From Sphingomonas sanxanigenens DSM 19645 = NX02 (GTDB lineage: Bacteria; Pseudomonadota; Alphaproteobacteria; Sphingomonadales; Sphingomonadaceae): a DNA stretch of 64,000 nucleotides. Every line of letters begins with the position of its first letter. Within the stretch, counting starts at the first letter, position 1. The stretch spans positions 4,912,501 through 4,976,500 of the forward strand of contig NZ_CP006644.1 of assembly GCF_000512205.2 (NCBI RefSeq), in the 5' to 3' direction. The translations under genes and the position numbers were made by a program. This document shows positions 34,161 to 43,188 of the stretch, piece after piece. Below the pieces are notes generated by a model. It did not search any database. It was given only the letters and a program-made list of their open reading frames with translations, and was not told the DNA's origin.

Positions 34161-35753
34161 CTAGATCGCAATCATCCCCTTCAGCGTGGCGATCAGATCC
34201 GCCTCCTCCGCAGGCTTATCCGTCCGGATCCGCGAGATCCGCGGAAAGCGCATCGCGATCCCCGATTTGTGCCGCTTCGATTCATGGATCGAATCGAACG
34301 CCACCTCCAGCACCAGCGTCTTCTCCACCTCGCGCACCGGTCCGAAGCGGTTGACCGTGCTGGTCCGCACGAAGCGGTCGAGATCCTTCAGCTCGGCATC
34401 GGTGAAGCCCGAATAGGCCTTGCCCACCGGCAGCAGTTCGCCGCCCTGCTCGGGCGGCGCCGTCCAGCAGCCGAAGGTGTAGTCCGAATAGAAGCTGGAG
34501 CGCTTTCCCGAGCCGCGCTGGGCATACATCATCACGCAATCGGCGGTCAGCGGGTCGCGCTTCCATTTGTACCACAGACCCACCCGGCGCCCGCCGACAT
34601 AGGGGCTGTCGCGCCGCTTGAGCATGACCCCCTCGATCGCGGCATCGCGCGCACCGTCGCGGATTTGGCCAAGCGCCTCGAAATCCGCGGCCTCGATCAG
34701 GTGCGAGAGGTCGAAGCGCACGGGGTCGAGCCGCGGCACGAACGCCTCCAGCCGGGTGCGCCGGTCCCGCCATGCCAGTTCGCGCAGATCTTCGGTGCCG
34801 TCGAACAATATGTCGTAGAGGCGGACGAAGGCGGGATAGTCCGCCAGCATCTTCGCCGACACCTGCTTGCGCCCCAGCCGCTGCTGCAGCGCGTTGAAGC
34901 TCGCCGCCTCGCCGCCCTGTGCCTCGCCCTTCACCAGCAATTCGCCGTCGAGCACGCCCTGGCCGGTGAACGCCGCCGCGACATCCGGAAACGCGGCGGT
35001 GATGTCGTCGCCGCCGCGGCTGTAGAGCCGCGTCTCGCCACCGACGCCGACGAGCTGGATGCGGATGCCGTCCCATTTCCACTCGGCCGCGAAGTCGGCG
35101 AGGTCGATGCTGCCGTCTTCCAGCGGATGCGCGAGCATGAACGGGCGGAACACCGGCAGTTCGGTCGAGCGCGGCTGGTCGCCACGCCCCTCTGCCCAAT
35201 CGAACAAGGGCGCATAGGGCGGCTGCAGCCCATGCCACACCTCCTCCACCGCATCGACGTCGAGATCGAACGCCTGCGCCAGCGCGGTCTTGGCGAGCCG
35301 CGCCGAAACGCCGATGCGCAGTGCGCCCGACGCCATCTTGAGCAGCGCGAAGCGTTCCTCGGGCGTCAGCCGATCGAGCAGGTCGGCGATGACCGCGGGC
35401 GCATCCGACCGCGACAATGTGGCGAGCCGCGCGATCGTCGCCGACAGGCTGAGATCGACGTCGCCGCTGGGCAGTGCCGGCGGATCGGGCCAGATCAGCG
35501 AGACCGTTTCGGCGGTATCGCCCACATAGTCGCGGCTCATCCGGAACAGCACCGGATCGACCCGCGCATCGACCATCGCGCGGATGATCGCCGGCTTCAC
35601 CGCCGGCAGATCGAGCGCGCCGGTGAGCGCCGCCATCGCCCAACCGCGATCGGGATCGGGGGTGACGCGCAGATAGTCGGCGATCAGCTTGAGCTTCGCG
35701 TTGCGCGACCGCGTGTAGATCAGCCGATCGAGAAGGGTCGCGAACGCATGCAT
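34161..35753 (-). CDS. ATP-dependent DNA ligase
   Basis: 530 residues. N-terminal DNA-binding domain (to about residue 200), then the adenylation domain with the nucleotidyl-Lys motif EWKWDGIRIQL (KxDG), SRGGDD, DGELLVKG, EGVMLKRRDSPY and WYKWKRD (motifs III-V), and a C-terminal OB-fold domain. This type is separate from the NAD-dependent LigA and the Ku-linked LigD. In many proteobacteria it is accompanied by an MBL-fold exonuclease and an Lhr-type helicase; neither is next to it here. The start at 35753 is taken as the first ATG. Confidence 0.92.
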   Translation of the reverse strand: MHAFATLLDRLIYTRSRNAKLKLIADYLRVTPDPDRGWAMAALTGALDLPAVKPAIIRAMVDARVDPVLFRMSRDYVGDTAETVSLIWPDPPALPSGDVDLSLSATIARLATLSRSDAPAVIADLLDRLTPEERFALLKMASGALRIGVSARLAKTALAQAFDLDVDAVEEVWHGLQPPYAPLFDWAEGRGDQPRSTELPVFRPFMLAHPLEDGSIDLADFAAEWKWDGIRIQLVGVGGETRLYSRGGDDITAAFPDVAAAFTGQGVLDGELLVKGEAQGGEAASFNALQQRLGRKQVSAKMLADYPAFVRLYDILFDGTEDLRELAWRDRRTRLEAFVPRLDPVRFDLSHLIEAADFEALGQIRDGARDAAIEGVMLKRRDSPYVGGRRVGLWYKWKRDPLTADCVMMYAQRGSGKRSSFYSDYTFGCWTAPPEQGGELLPVGKAYSGFTDAELKDLDRFVRTSTVNRFGPVREVEKTLVLEVAFDSIHESKRHKSGIAMRFPRISRIRTDKPAEEADLIATLKGMIAI

Positions 35754-35793
35754 GGCTCTGCTCGAACCGTATCAGGCGCGTCCGGTTCCCGCA

Positions 35794-36542
35794 TCAGGTG
35801 AGCGCCATCCAGACCAGCCGCACGCCGACGAGCCCCATCAGCAGGTAGATCAGCCGGTAGAAGCGCCGCGGATCGATGCGCCGGACCAGCGCGACCCCGG
35901 CCAGGGTCGAGAGGATCGCAACGGGCAGCAGCACCGCGGACAGCAGCAGATTCTCGTGGGTGAACTGGTCGAGCGCGGTGAAGGCGGGAACCTTCATCCA
36001 GTTGATCAGGCGAAGAAGATCGCCGTGGTGCCGGTGAGGGTCGCCGGCGGCAGGCCGCGCGGCAGCACCCACATCTGGAAGGGCGGCCCGCCGGCAAGCG
36101 CGATCTGGCTGACGAAGCCCGAGGCGACGCCGAACAGGCTGCCCACCCACCCCGGCGAATCGGCGGACGCGGCGATCGCGCCGTGCCGCTCCACCCACAT
36201 CCGGTGCGCGGCGAAGAGGATCGAGATGATGCCGAGCGCCAGCAGCACCGCGTCGATCGAGACGTGCCGCGCGAGCAGATAGCCGAGCAGCGTGCCGATC
36301 GCCGCGCCCGGCAGCATCACCGCGAGGATGTAGCCGTCCCAGCTCTTGCGGAACGCCCACACGCCCACCGCATCCTGCACCAGCATCAGCGGCAGCAATA
36401 TCGCCGCGCCCTGCACCGGCGGCACCGCCAGCGCAAGCAACGGCAGCGCCACCGATCCGACGCCGACCCAGCCGCCCTTGCCGAGGCCGAGCAGGATCAC
36501 CGCGGGGATGGCGACGAGGTAGAAGAAGGGATCGGTGAGCAT
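35794..36542 (-). pseudogene. TauE/SafE-type sulfite/anion exporter, single-base frameshift
   Basis: The frame from the ATG at 36542 (MLTDPFFYLVAIPAVILLGL) carries the N-terminal membrane helices and the repeat motifs of TauE/SafE proteins, and stops at 36006-36008 just after TTAIFFA. The rest of the protein continues in the -1 frame: LINWMKVPAFTALDQF to VRLVWMALT at 35794. Total length is 749 nt; adding one base near 36005-36010 would give a normal 249-residue protein. Homologues usually read FFAVxNWxKVP across this point. It is either a recent inactivation or a sequencing error. Confidence 0.85.
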
Positions 36543-36630
36543 CGCCGCCGCATGCACGGCGGCGACCTGCACGGAAAGCGCAAAACATGTGGACGCCGCC
36601 TGCCCCGCCTGGCTGCTACGCCGGGCGCCG

Positions 36631-37485
36631 ATGCGACGGATCCTCCTCTTGCTGATCGGGCTGCCGATCCTGATCGCGCTGGGCACGATCGGCTGGGGCT
36701 ATGCGGAGGCGGTGCGCACGCCGGTCGTCCGCCATGGCATGATCGCACTGCCCCGCTGGCCCGTCGGCGCGCCGCCGCTGAAGGTCGCGTTGCTCAGCGA
36801 CATCCATGTCGCGGGGCCGGACATGTCGCCGGCGCGGCTGGCGCGCATCGTCGCGCAGGTGAATGGCGAGCGGCCCGATCTGGTGCTGATCGCCGGCGAC
36901 CTGGTGAGCGACAAGCGTGGCGCCACGAGGCGTTACGGCGTGGCCGAATCGGTCGCCCCGCTTCGGGGTCTGCGCGCGCGGCTCGGCGTGGTCGCGGTGC
37001 TCGGCAATCATGACCATTGGCGCGACACGCAGGCGTTCCACCGCGCGTTGCGCGGCATCGGTATTACCGTGCTGGCAAACGACGCAGCGCGGCGCGGCCC
37101 GATCACGATCGCCGGCATCGACGATCACTATTCACACCACGCCGATGTGGGTGCGACGATGCGCGCCGTGCGGGCGCTCGGCGGGCCGGTGATCGCGCTA
37201 AGCCACAGCCCGGATGTCGCACCGGCACTGCCTGCGGCTGTGCCTCTGTTCGCCGGGCACACACATTGCGGGCAGATCAGGCTGCCGCTGGTCGGCCGCC
37301 CGGCAACGATGTCCCGCTATGGCGAGCGCTATGCCTGCGGGCTGATTCGTGAGGGGGAGCGGACGGTGCTGGTCGGCGCCGGGCTTGGCACTAGCGTGGT
37401 GCCGCTCAGGATCGGCGTGCCGCCGGATTTCTGGGTGGTGACGGTGGGAAAACGCTCCGAGGCTGCTGGCCCCACCACGATGTGA
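36631..37485 (+). CDS. membrane-anchored metallophosphoesterase (YkuE-like)
   Basis: 284 residues from the ATG at 36631 (MRRILLLLIGLPILIALGTI, an uncleaved signal or anchor). The calcineurin-like metal site is complete: LLSDIHVAG, LIAGDLVSD, VLGNHDHW, SHSPD and FAGHTHCGQIRLP. Relatives of this length act on phosphoesters at the outer face of the membrane, for example UDP-pyrophosphate or lipid intermediates; the substrate here is not known. Divergent from the TauE pseudogene. A terminator hairpin follows at 37536. Confidence 0.87.
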   Translation: MRRILLLLIGLPILIALGTIGWGYAEAVRTPVVRHGMIALPRWPVGAPPLKVALLSDIHVAGPDMSPARLARIVAQVNGERPDLVLIAGDLVSDKRGATRRYGVAESVAPLRGLRARLGVVAVLGNHDHWRDTQAFHRALRGIGITVLANDAARRGPITIAGIDDHYSHHADVGATMRAVRALGGPVIALSHSPDVAPALPAAVPLFAGHTHCGQIRLPLVGRPATMSRYGERYACGLIREGERTVLVGAGLGTSVVPLRIGVPPDFWVVTVGKRSEAAGPTTM

Positions 37486-37535
37486 ACGGCCGGTCCGAGC
37501 CGGCCCCTCCACCACCGCCTATCGGCGGCGGTCCC

Positions 37536-37562
37536 CCTCCCCGACACGACGCGTCGGGGAGG
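37536..37562. terminator. bidirectional hairpin between the phosphoesterase and dps
   Basis: CCTCCCCGAC and GTCGGGGAGG form a 10-bp stem with a 7-nt loop between two convergent genes. Same family as 43189-43215 (24 of 27 bases identical). Confidence 0.7.
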
Positions 37563-37577
37563 AAAGCAACGCTGCGA

Positions 37578-38075
37578 TCAGTTCCGGCTCGCCTCGAACA
37601 GGAACCAGGCGCGCTGTTCGGCCTGGTCGGTCCAGTCGTCGAGGATGCCGCTGGTGGCATTGTCCTTGGCCTCGTCGACGATCTCCTTGGCTTCGCGCAG
37701 CGAGGCGACGAGCGCGAGATTGTCCTCGCGGAGTTCGGCGAGCATGTCGGTGGCGCTGACGAACTCGGCGTCATTGTCCTTGATGCGCTGGCGGCGGGCG
37801 ATATCGCCGATCGAACGCAGCGTGACATTGCCGGTCTTGCGCACGCGTTCCGCGATCTCGTCGGTCGTGCCGAGGATCTGGGTCGCCTGATCGTCGAGCA
37901 TCAGGTGATAGTCGCGGAAATGCGGGCCGGAGACGTGCCAGTGGAAATTCTTGGTCTTGAGATACAGCGCATAGCTGTCCGCCAGGATCGCGTTGAGCGC
38001 GTCGGCGACGGTCATCGCCGCATTGCTGGCAATGTCGGTGGGCGTTTTCAGCTTTGGTTTCGGGGTCTTCGCCAT
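37578..38075 (-). CDS. dps: Dps-family DNA-binding ferritin
   Basis: Dodecameric ferritin-like protein that oxidises and stores iron and shields DNA. 165 residues, four-helix bundle. Ferroxidase residues are visible in KNFHWHVSGPHFRDYHLMLDDQ, written here as KNFHWHV, HFRDYH and LDDQ, the bundle pattern of Dps, and the N-terminal tail is Lys-rich (MAKTPKPKLKTP), as in DNA-binding members. ATG at 38075 follows GGAGG. Iron or oxidative-stress regulation is usual for the family; no clear operator seen in the 270 bp upstream. Confidence 0.95.
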   Translation of the reverse strand: MAKTPKPKLKTPTDIASNAAMTVADALNAILADSYALYLKTKNFHWHVSGPHFRDYHLMLDDQATQILGTTDEIAERVRKTGNVTLRSIGDIARRQRIKDNDAEFVSATDMLAELREDNLALVASLREAKEIVDEAKDNATSGILDDWTDQAEQRAWFLFEASRN

Positions 38076-38345
38076 TGCGGTTCCTCCAGGGTGCGGATTC
38101 GTTTCGGGTTCAATAACAATCCGTCACGCAATGGTGTCCATCGAAAATGCGGTTAAAGTTTCGATCTTTGCAATCGGGCGGGTTGATGAGCCATTCGCGA
38201 TGCGCAACAGAGCCGATGCGCGGCGAATCGCCCTGTGCCGGGCTTGACTTTCCAGCGGCTTTGCATCATTGGCCCGCGCTTGAACGGAGCGGCGGCGATC
38301 GCCGCTCTTGTCGTTTCAACGGAATCGCATAGAGGTTTTTGGGTC

Positions 38346-38513
38346 ATGGCCAAGCCGACCACTGTCAAGATCAAGCTCGTCAGCACGGCGGACACCGGCT
38401 TCTTCTACGTCACGAAGAAGAATCCCCGGACCCAGACCGAGAAGCTGAACTTCCGCAAGTACGATCCCGTCGTGCGCAAGCACGTCGAGTTCAAGGAAGC
38501 GAAGATCAAGTAA
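38346..38513 (+). CDS. rpmG: 50S ribosomal protein L33
   Basis: 55 residues, [20 protein letters not shown] to [11 protein letters not shown], the cysteine-free (zinc-independent) L33 type. The frame opens earlier, but the ATG at 38346 follows ATAGAGG and gives the family start. A short GC-rich hairpin ends the transcript at 38522-38537. Confidence 0.98.
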   Translation: MAKPTTVKIKLVSTADTGFFYVTKKNPRTQTEKLNFRKYDPVVRKHVEFKEAKIK

Positions 38514-38521
38514 GCCGGGCC

Positions 38522-38537
38522 GGGGCCTTCGCCCCGC
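38522..38537 (+). terminator. hairpin after rpmG
   Basis: CGGGGC/GCCCCG with a CTTC loop (a stable UUCG-like tetraloop), 8 nt after the rpmG stop. No long T-run. Confidence 0.65.
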
Positions 38538-38766
38538 CCGCCACCGACGAGCGTGCGCCCCGGCGGCGCGCGTTTCGATCCTGTTTTCTCTTGCCCCTGG
38601 CATCACCAGCAGGAACCGTGCGGCTGTGCCGCGCGGTATTTTGCGTTCGATCCGTCGGCCGATTCGGCAGGTCGCGGAAAAACGGCGGATCGGGTTGTTA
38701 TCCTCGACAACGGTTCGCCTTTTTGCCACCCGGGGCACCACGCAGTCGACCGGGGAGACATCGGCC

Positions 38767-39042
38767 ATGGCGGACAAGGATATGAACCCGCTCAGCGACG
38801 CGACCGTGCTCGCGCTTCATGCGCTGGCCTGGACGCTGGTGGAGCCGGCGCGCGCCGACCGGCTGATCGCACTGACCGGAATCGATCCGCTCGATCTGCG
38901 CGCGCGCGCCGCGGAACCGCCGGTGCAGGCCGCCGTCCTCGTCTTCCTCGAATCGCATGAGCCCGATCTGATCGCCTGCGCCGCGGCGCTGGACGTGAAG
39001 CCCGAGGTGCTGGTCGAAGCCCGGCAAAGGCTGGAGGCGTGA
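38767..39042 (+). CDS. DUF3572-family protein
   Basis: 91 residues from the ATG at 38767 (MADKDMNPLSDATVLALHAL), all-helical. The alphaproteobacterial DUF3572 pattern is clear: ALAWTLVEPARADRLIALTGIDPLDLRARA followed by LVFLESHEPDLIACAAALDVKPE, quoted in parts: ALTGIDPLDLRARA and FLESHEPDLIACA. Function unknown. First gene of a run of five overlapping or abutting genes; the next start (GTG) overlaps its stop. Confidence 0.8.
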   Translation: MADKDMNPLSDATVLALHALAWTLVEPARADRLIALTGIDPLDLRARAAEPPVQAAVLVFLESHEPDLIACAAALDVKPEVLVEARQRLEA

Positions 39043-39716
39043 GCCGGCCGCTGCTGGTGACCGATTGCGACGAAGTTCTGCTCCACATGGTCGTGCCCTT
39101 CGGCCAGTGGCTCGACGAGGCGCACAATATTTCGCTCGATCTCAGCCTCGGCCGGTTCGGCGAGGCGATGCGCGAGAAGGATGGCGGCGCGCTGATCGCG
39201 GGGGAGCGCGTGTGGGCGCTGCTCGAACAATTCTTCACCACCGAGATGCACCGCCAATATCCGTTCCCCGGAACGATCCAGGCGCTCGATGCGATTCGCG
39301 CGGTGGCGGACATCGTCGTGCTGACCAACATCGGCATCCATCTTCAGGAAGGCCGGGCGATCCAGCTCCGCAGCGCCGGCGTGGAAGCGCCCGTGGTCGG
39401 CAATCGCGGCCCCAAGGGTCTGCCGCTGGCGCGGATCATCGCCGAATATCAGCCGAGCGCCTGCGTGTTCGTCGACGATATCGGCGTCCACCTCGATTCG
39501 GCGGCGGAGCATGCGCCGATGGCGTGGCGGCTGCAGATGGTGGGCGAACAGATGCTGGCGCCGCGCGTGCCGACCGCCGCCAGCGCCCACGCCCGGATCG
39601 ACGACTGGGCGACCGCCACGCCCTGGATCCTCGCCCGCTTCGGCGAGGGCCGGGCCGATGCCGCGCCGGCGGGGGTTGACCATGAGGCAGCGGCAATGCT
39701 GAAGCCGGCATCATGA
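39039..39716 (+). CDS. HAD-superfamily hydrolase
   Basis: 225 residues, GTG start in a GTGA overlap. HAD motifs: DCDEV (nucleophile Asp, DxD-like) at 8-12, VVLTNIG (motif II Thr), GPKG (Lys, motif III) and FVDDIG (motif IV acidic pair). A cap region sits between motifs I and II. Probably a phosphatase; substrate unknown. Stop overlaps the RidA gene (ATGA). Confidence 0.85.
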   Translation: MSRPLLVTDCDEVLLHMVVPFGQWLDEAHNISLDLSLGRFGEAMREKDGGALIAGERVWALLEQFFTTEMHRQYPFPGTIQALDAIRAVADIVVLTNIGIHLQEGRAIQLRSAGVEAPVVGNRGPKGLPLARIIAEYQPSACVFVDDIGVHLDSAAEHAPMAWRLQMVGEQMLAPRVPTAASAHARIDDWATATPWILARFGEGRADAAPAGVDHEAAAMLKPAS

Positions 39717-40183
39717 ACCCGATCGAACAGCGCCTCGCCGATCTCGGCATCACCCTGCCCGCGCCGGCAGCCCCCATCGCCGCCTATGTGCCGGCGGTCG
39801 AGGCGAACGGCCTGCTCCACATCTCGGGCCAGCTGCCGTTCCGCGCGGATGGCAGCCTGATCACCGGCAAGCTGGGCATCGATCATGATGTCGAGCAGGG
39901 GCGCCAGGCCGCCGAGCGCTGCGGCGTGATGCTGATCGCGCAGATCAGGGCGGCGCTGGGCGGAGACCTTTCGCGCGTCGCGCGGGTCGTCAAGCTTGGC
40001 GCGTTCGTCGCCTGCAGTCCCGAATTCACCGATCAGCCCAAGGTTGCCAACGGCGCTTCCGAGCTGATGGTCGCCGCGTTCGGCGATATCGGGCGCCACG
40101 CCCGCAGCGCGGTGGGCGTGCCGGCGCTGCCGCTGGGCGCGCCGGTCGAGGTCGATGCGATTGTCGCTGTCCGCCCGGCTTGA
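39713..40183 (+). CDS. RidA/YjgF family enamine/imine deaminase-like protein
   Basis: 156 residues. N-terminal MNPIEQRLADLGITLPAPAA then ISGQLPF, VVKLGAFVACSPEF and the C-terminal VEVDAIVAVR of the Rid superfamily. RidA proteins hydrolyse reactive 2-aminoacrylate. This longer subfamily (about 150 residues) often lacks the catalytic Arg; the terminal AVRP could correspond, but I could not settle it. Translationally coupled to both neighbours (4-nt overlap before, 29-nt overlap after). Confidence 0.85.
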   Translation: MNPIEQRLADLGITLPAPAAPIAAYVPAVEANGLLHISGQLPFRADGSLITGKLGIDHDVEQGRQAAERCGVMLIAQIRAALGGDLSRVARVVKLGAFVACSPEFTDQPKVANGASELMVAAFGDIGRHARSAVGVPALPLGAPVEVDAIVAVRPA

Positions 40184-40925
40184 TCGCTGGCTGGCCCCCG
40201 CGCCCGGCGGGGCGCGGGCCGGCTTCCTCAAGACGACATCCTATGCACATCGCGGCCTGCATGGTGACGGGCTGATCGAAAACAGCCGCGCCGCCGCGCT
40301 GGCGGCGATCGCCGCGGGCCATGGCATCGAATGCGACGTTCAGGCAGCCGCCGATGGCGAGGCGTTCGTCTTCCACGATGCCGTACTCGACCGGCTGACC
40401 GGCGAACGCGGCGCGCTGGCCGACCGCACGCCGGCCGCCCTCGCCGCGATCCGCCTCACCGGCACCGACGAGACCTTGCCGCGGCTCACCGAGCTGCTCG
40501 ACCTGATCGGCGGCCGCGCGACCCTGCTGATCGAGGTGAAGGCGCGCAACGCGCAGGTCGGCCGGCTGTGCCGATCGGTGCTCGATGCGCTGCTGGGCTA
40601 TGAAGGGGTGGCCGCGGTGATGTCGTTCAACCCCGAGGTGGGCCACTGGTTCGCGGTCAACGCACCCGGCGTCGTTCGCGGGCTGGTGATGACCGAGGAG
40701 AAGGACCATGGCTGGCGCGGCCGGCTGCGCCGCCACGCCGCGCTGTGGCGGGCGAAACCCGATTTTCTTGCCTATGACGTGCGTGACCTGCCCTCGCGCT
40801 TCGCCGCCGCGCAACGCGCCCGCGGGCTGCCGCTGCTGACCTGGACGGTGCGCAGCGATGCCGCACGCCAGATCGCGGTCGCGCATGCCGATGCCATCAT
40901 CTACGAACGGCCGGTGGCGGGTTGA
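40155..40925 (+). CDS. glycerophosphodiester phosphodiesterase family protein
   Basis: Hydrolyses glycerophosphodiesters to glycerol-3-phosphate and an alcohol. 256 residues, TIM barrel with catalytic HRG (YAHRGLHGDG), IENS, the metal pair ECDVQ and FHD. The C-terminal text LTWTVRSDA and ADAIIYERP is also typical. The ATG at 40155 lies 29 nt inside the RidA gene; a later start would lose the conserved N-terminus. Cytoplasmic, with no signal peptide. Confidence 0.92.
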   Translation: MRLSLSARLDRWLAPAPGGARAGFLKTTSYAHRGLHGDGLIENSRAAALAAIAAGHGIECDVQAAADGEAFVFHDAVLDRLTGERGALADRTPAALAAIRLTGTDETLPRLTELLDLIGGRATLLIEVKARNAQVGRLCRSVLDALLGYEGVAAVMSFNPEVGHWFAVNAPGVVRGLVMTEEKDHGWRGRLRRHAALWRAKPDFLAYDVRDLPSRFAAAQRARGLPLLTWTVRSDAARQIAVAHADAIIYERPVAG

Positions 40926-40935
40926 GGGAGCGGCG

Positions 40936-42087
40936 ATGAGCGAAGGCGATCCCGACGAAATCCGCGTGCGCATCGGCCAGGGTGTCGCCGCGTTCGATGC
41001 CGCGGCATGGGACGAATGCGCCGGGGCCGAAAACCCTTTCCTCAGCCACGCCTTCCTGACCATCCTCGAGGAATCGGGCAGCGTCGGCCCGGGCACGGGC
41101 TGGCAGGCGCTGCCGATCGCGGTCGAGGGACAGGACGGCGGTATCGCCGGGGTCGTTCCCTCTTATGCCAAGAGCCACAGCCAGGGCGAATATGTGTTCG
41201 ACCATGGCTGGGCGGATGCATGGACGCGCGCGGGCGGACGCTATTATCCCAAGCTGCAGATCGCGGTGCCCTTCACGCCGGTGCCGGGGCCCCGGCTGCT
41301 CCTCGCCGATCCGGCCGCCGCGCCCGCGCTGATCGCGGCGATCGAATCGGTGGTCGACGCCAACGATCTGTCCTCGGCGCACGCCACCTTCATCACGCCG
41401 GACCAGATCCCGCTGTTCGAGAGCGCGGGCTGGCTGATCCGGGAGGGCGTGCAGTTCCACTGGCAGAACCAGGGGTTCGACGATTTCGGCGGCTTCCTCG
41501 CGACGCTTGCCTCGCGCAAGCGCAAGGCGATCCGCAAGGAACGCGCCGCCGCGGTCGAAGGGCTGGAGATCGTACACCTCAGCGGCGAGGCGATCACCGA
41601 GGCGCACTGGGACGCGTTCTGGCATTTCTACCAGGATACCGGCGCGCGCAAATGGGGCCGCCCCTACCTGACCCGGCGCTTCTTCTCGCTGCTCGGCCAG
41701 CGCATGGCCGATCGCGTGCTGCTGATCCTTGCATTGCGCGACGGCAAGCCCATCGCCGGTGCGCTCAACCTGATCGGCACCGACACGCTCTATGGCCGCT
41801 ACTGGGGCGCGGCGGAGGAGGTACCCTTCCTCCATTTCGAACTCTGCTATTATCAGGCGATCGATGCCGCGATCGACCGCAGGCTCGCGCGCGTGGAAGC
41901 CGGCGCGCAGGGCGAGCACAAGCTGGCGCGCGGCTATGCGCCGGTGCCGACCTGGTCGGCCCACTATATCCCCAACGCCAGCTTCCGCGACGCAGTGGCG
42001 CGCTTCCTCGAAGCCGAACGCGCGGAGATGGAACGGGAGATCGAAGACCTTGGCGCCTTCACGCCATTCCGCAAGGGGGATGGCTGA
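40936..42087 (+). CDS. FemAB-like GNAT protein (PF04339/DUF482 type)
   Basis: 383 residues from the ATG at 40936, which follows GGGAG; the open frame reaches 40858. Whole-length resemblance to the 'peptidogalycan biosynthesis/recognition' GNAT family: NPFLSHAFLTILEESGSVGP near the start, FDHGWADAWTRAGGRYYPKL, RKRKAIRKERAAA, and LYGRYWGAAEEVPFLHFELC with YYQAIDAAI, each a conserved stretch. It probably transfers an acyl or aminoacyl group; the real reaction is not established. Last gene of the DUF3572-HAD-RidA-GDPD run. Confidence 0.85.
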   Translation: MSEGDPDEIRVRIGQGVAAFDAAAWDECAGAENPFLSHAFLTILEESGSVGPGTGWQALPIAVEGQDGGIAGVVPSYAKSHSQGEYVFDHGWADAWTRAGGRYYPKLQIAVPFTPVPGPRLLLADPAAAPALIAAIESVVDANDLSSAHATFITPDQIPLFESAGWLIREGVQFHWQNQGFDDFGGFLATLASRKRKAIRKERAAAVEGLEIVHLSGEAITEAHWDAFWHFYQDTGARKWGRPYLTRRFFSLLGQRMADRVLLILALRDGKPIAGALNLIGTDTLYGRYWGAAEEVPFLHFELCYYQAIDAAIDRRLARVEAGAQGEHKLARGYAPVPTWSAHYIPNASFRDAVARFLEAERAEMEREIEDLGAFTPFRKGDG

Positions 42088-42106
42088 AGGCGGTCCGGCC
42101 GAACGA

Positions 42107-42433
42107 TCAGTTCGCCGCCGCGTTGCCGCCCGGCATGCCGGGATAGAGCTGCGCGATGCAGACGCTTGCCGCCTTCTGCTGATCGGCATCCGACAGCTTG
42201 GCGAGTTCGGTGGCGCTGCGCCCCTCCATCACCTTGTCCGCGGTGCAGCCGCAAAGCTTGGCGAAATCGATCGCGGTCTGCCCGGCCGGTGCGGCCGAGG
42301 TTGCCGACTTGGTGCAGTTCTCGACATATTTCTCGCGGAAACTCTTCTTGAACCCCTCATCGAACGCGCTGCCTTCGCCGCATGCGGTAAGCAGCATCAA
42401 AACGGCCAACGGCATTATCGCAACGACGCGCAT
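42107..42433 (-). CDS. small lipoprotein, 108 residues
   Basis: MRVVAIMPLAVLMLLTACGE has a lipobox (LTAC, Cys18). The mature part carries four more cysteines (ENCTKSA, KLCGCTADK, SVCIAQ) and a Sphingomonas-like helical domain. ATG at 42433 after GGAGGGGG. The frame continues far upstream but without protein-like content. Function unknown. Converges on the GNAT gene. Confidence 0.78.
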   Translation of the reverse strand: MRVVAIMPLAVLMLLTACGEGSAFDEGFKKSFREKYVENCTKSATSAAPAGQTAIDFAKLCGCTADKVMEGRSATELAKLSDADQQKAASVCIAQLYPGMPGGNAAAN

Positions 42434-42666
42434 CGGTACCCCCTCCAAGGAAACGGCCTCCGGCGAGCACCGTAGCCGTATCTGTAAACGCCTGCCGCGC
42501 CGGTCGCTGTGCGGCACGGCACACCGATACGACGAAGGGAGCAACCGCTGCGACGAACCGGATCGGATCGATCGAATGCCACCGGCTGTGACGGCGGTCG
42601 CTTTCGATCCGCCGCATTTCGTGTAGGACGATGCCCGAAAGCGCCGCTCAACAGGGGTTTTACGGA

Positions 42667-43173
42667 ATGCAGGAAAATTTGTGGCTGCTGATCGCGATCG
42701 CGGTGCTGGCGTTGGTCGTGGTCCTGTTCTTCGTGCTGCGCCGCTATGGCAGGTCCGGCCGCTCGGTGCCGCCGCCGGCACCGCGGCTGACCGATCCCGG
42801 TGCCGATCCCGACCTCGACGAGCGCACGGTGGTGATCCCGGCGGCGCGTGCCTATCGCGCGCCCGCCCCCGTGCCGCCGCCCGCCCCGGCGCCCGAACCG
42901 GCGCCGCTGCCGGAGGTGGCACCGCCCGCCGGTCCGCCCGACGATCTGTCGCGCATCAAGGGCGTAGGGCCCAAGCTGGTCGCGCTTCTCAACGCGCTGG
43001 GCATCACCCGCTATGACCAGATCGCAGCATGGACCGCCGCCGATATCGCGGCGATCGACACCCATCTGGGCGCCTTCAGCGGCCGGCCGACGCGCGACAA
43101 GTGGGTCGAGCAGGCCAGCTTCCTCGCCAGCGGCGACATCGCCGGCTTCGAGGCACGCTTCGGCAAGCTGTAG
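42667..43173 (+). CDS. single-pass membrane protein with C-terminal helix-hairpin-helix
   Basis: 168 residues if started at MQENLWLLIAIAVLALVVVL (42667); an upstream ATG at 42631 is possible. One N-terminal membrane helix, a long Ala/Pro spacer (residues 50-100), then an HhH-type domain: DDLSRIKGVGPKLVALLNAL followed by GITRYDQIAAWTAADI. This 'flap endonuclease-like HhH' module occurs fused to varied membrane proteins; no nuclease residues are seen. Probable roles are DNA or protein contact at the membrane, not shown. Confidence 0.7.
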   Translation: MQENLWLLIAIAVLALVVVLFFVLRRYGRSGRSVPPPAPRLTDPGADPDLDERTVVIPAARAYRAPAPVPPPAPAPEPAPLPEVAPPAGPPDDLSRIKGVGPKLVALLNALGITRYDQIAAWTAADIAAIDTHLGAFSGRPTRDKWVEQASFLASGDIAGFEARFGKL

Positions 43174-43188
43174 GCAACGCTGATACCC

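Noticed and set aside
36005-36010. Programmed frameshift in the TauE gene
   Set aside because: No slippery run such as XXXYYYZ and no strong downstream structure. A single deletion or sequencing error explains it more simply.
38514-38766. Protein-coding gene between rpmG and the DUF3572 gene
   Set aside because: The frames here are only upstream extensions of the DUF3572 gene or shadow frames; no start with a ribosome-binding site was found before 38767.
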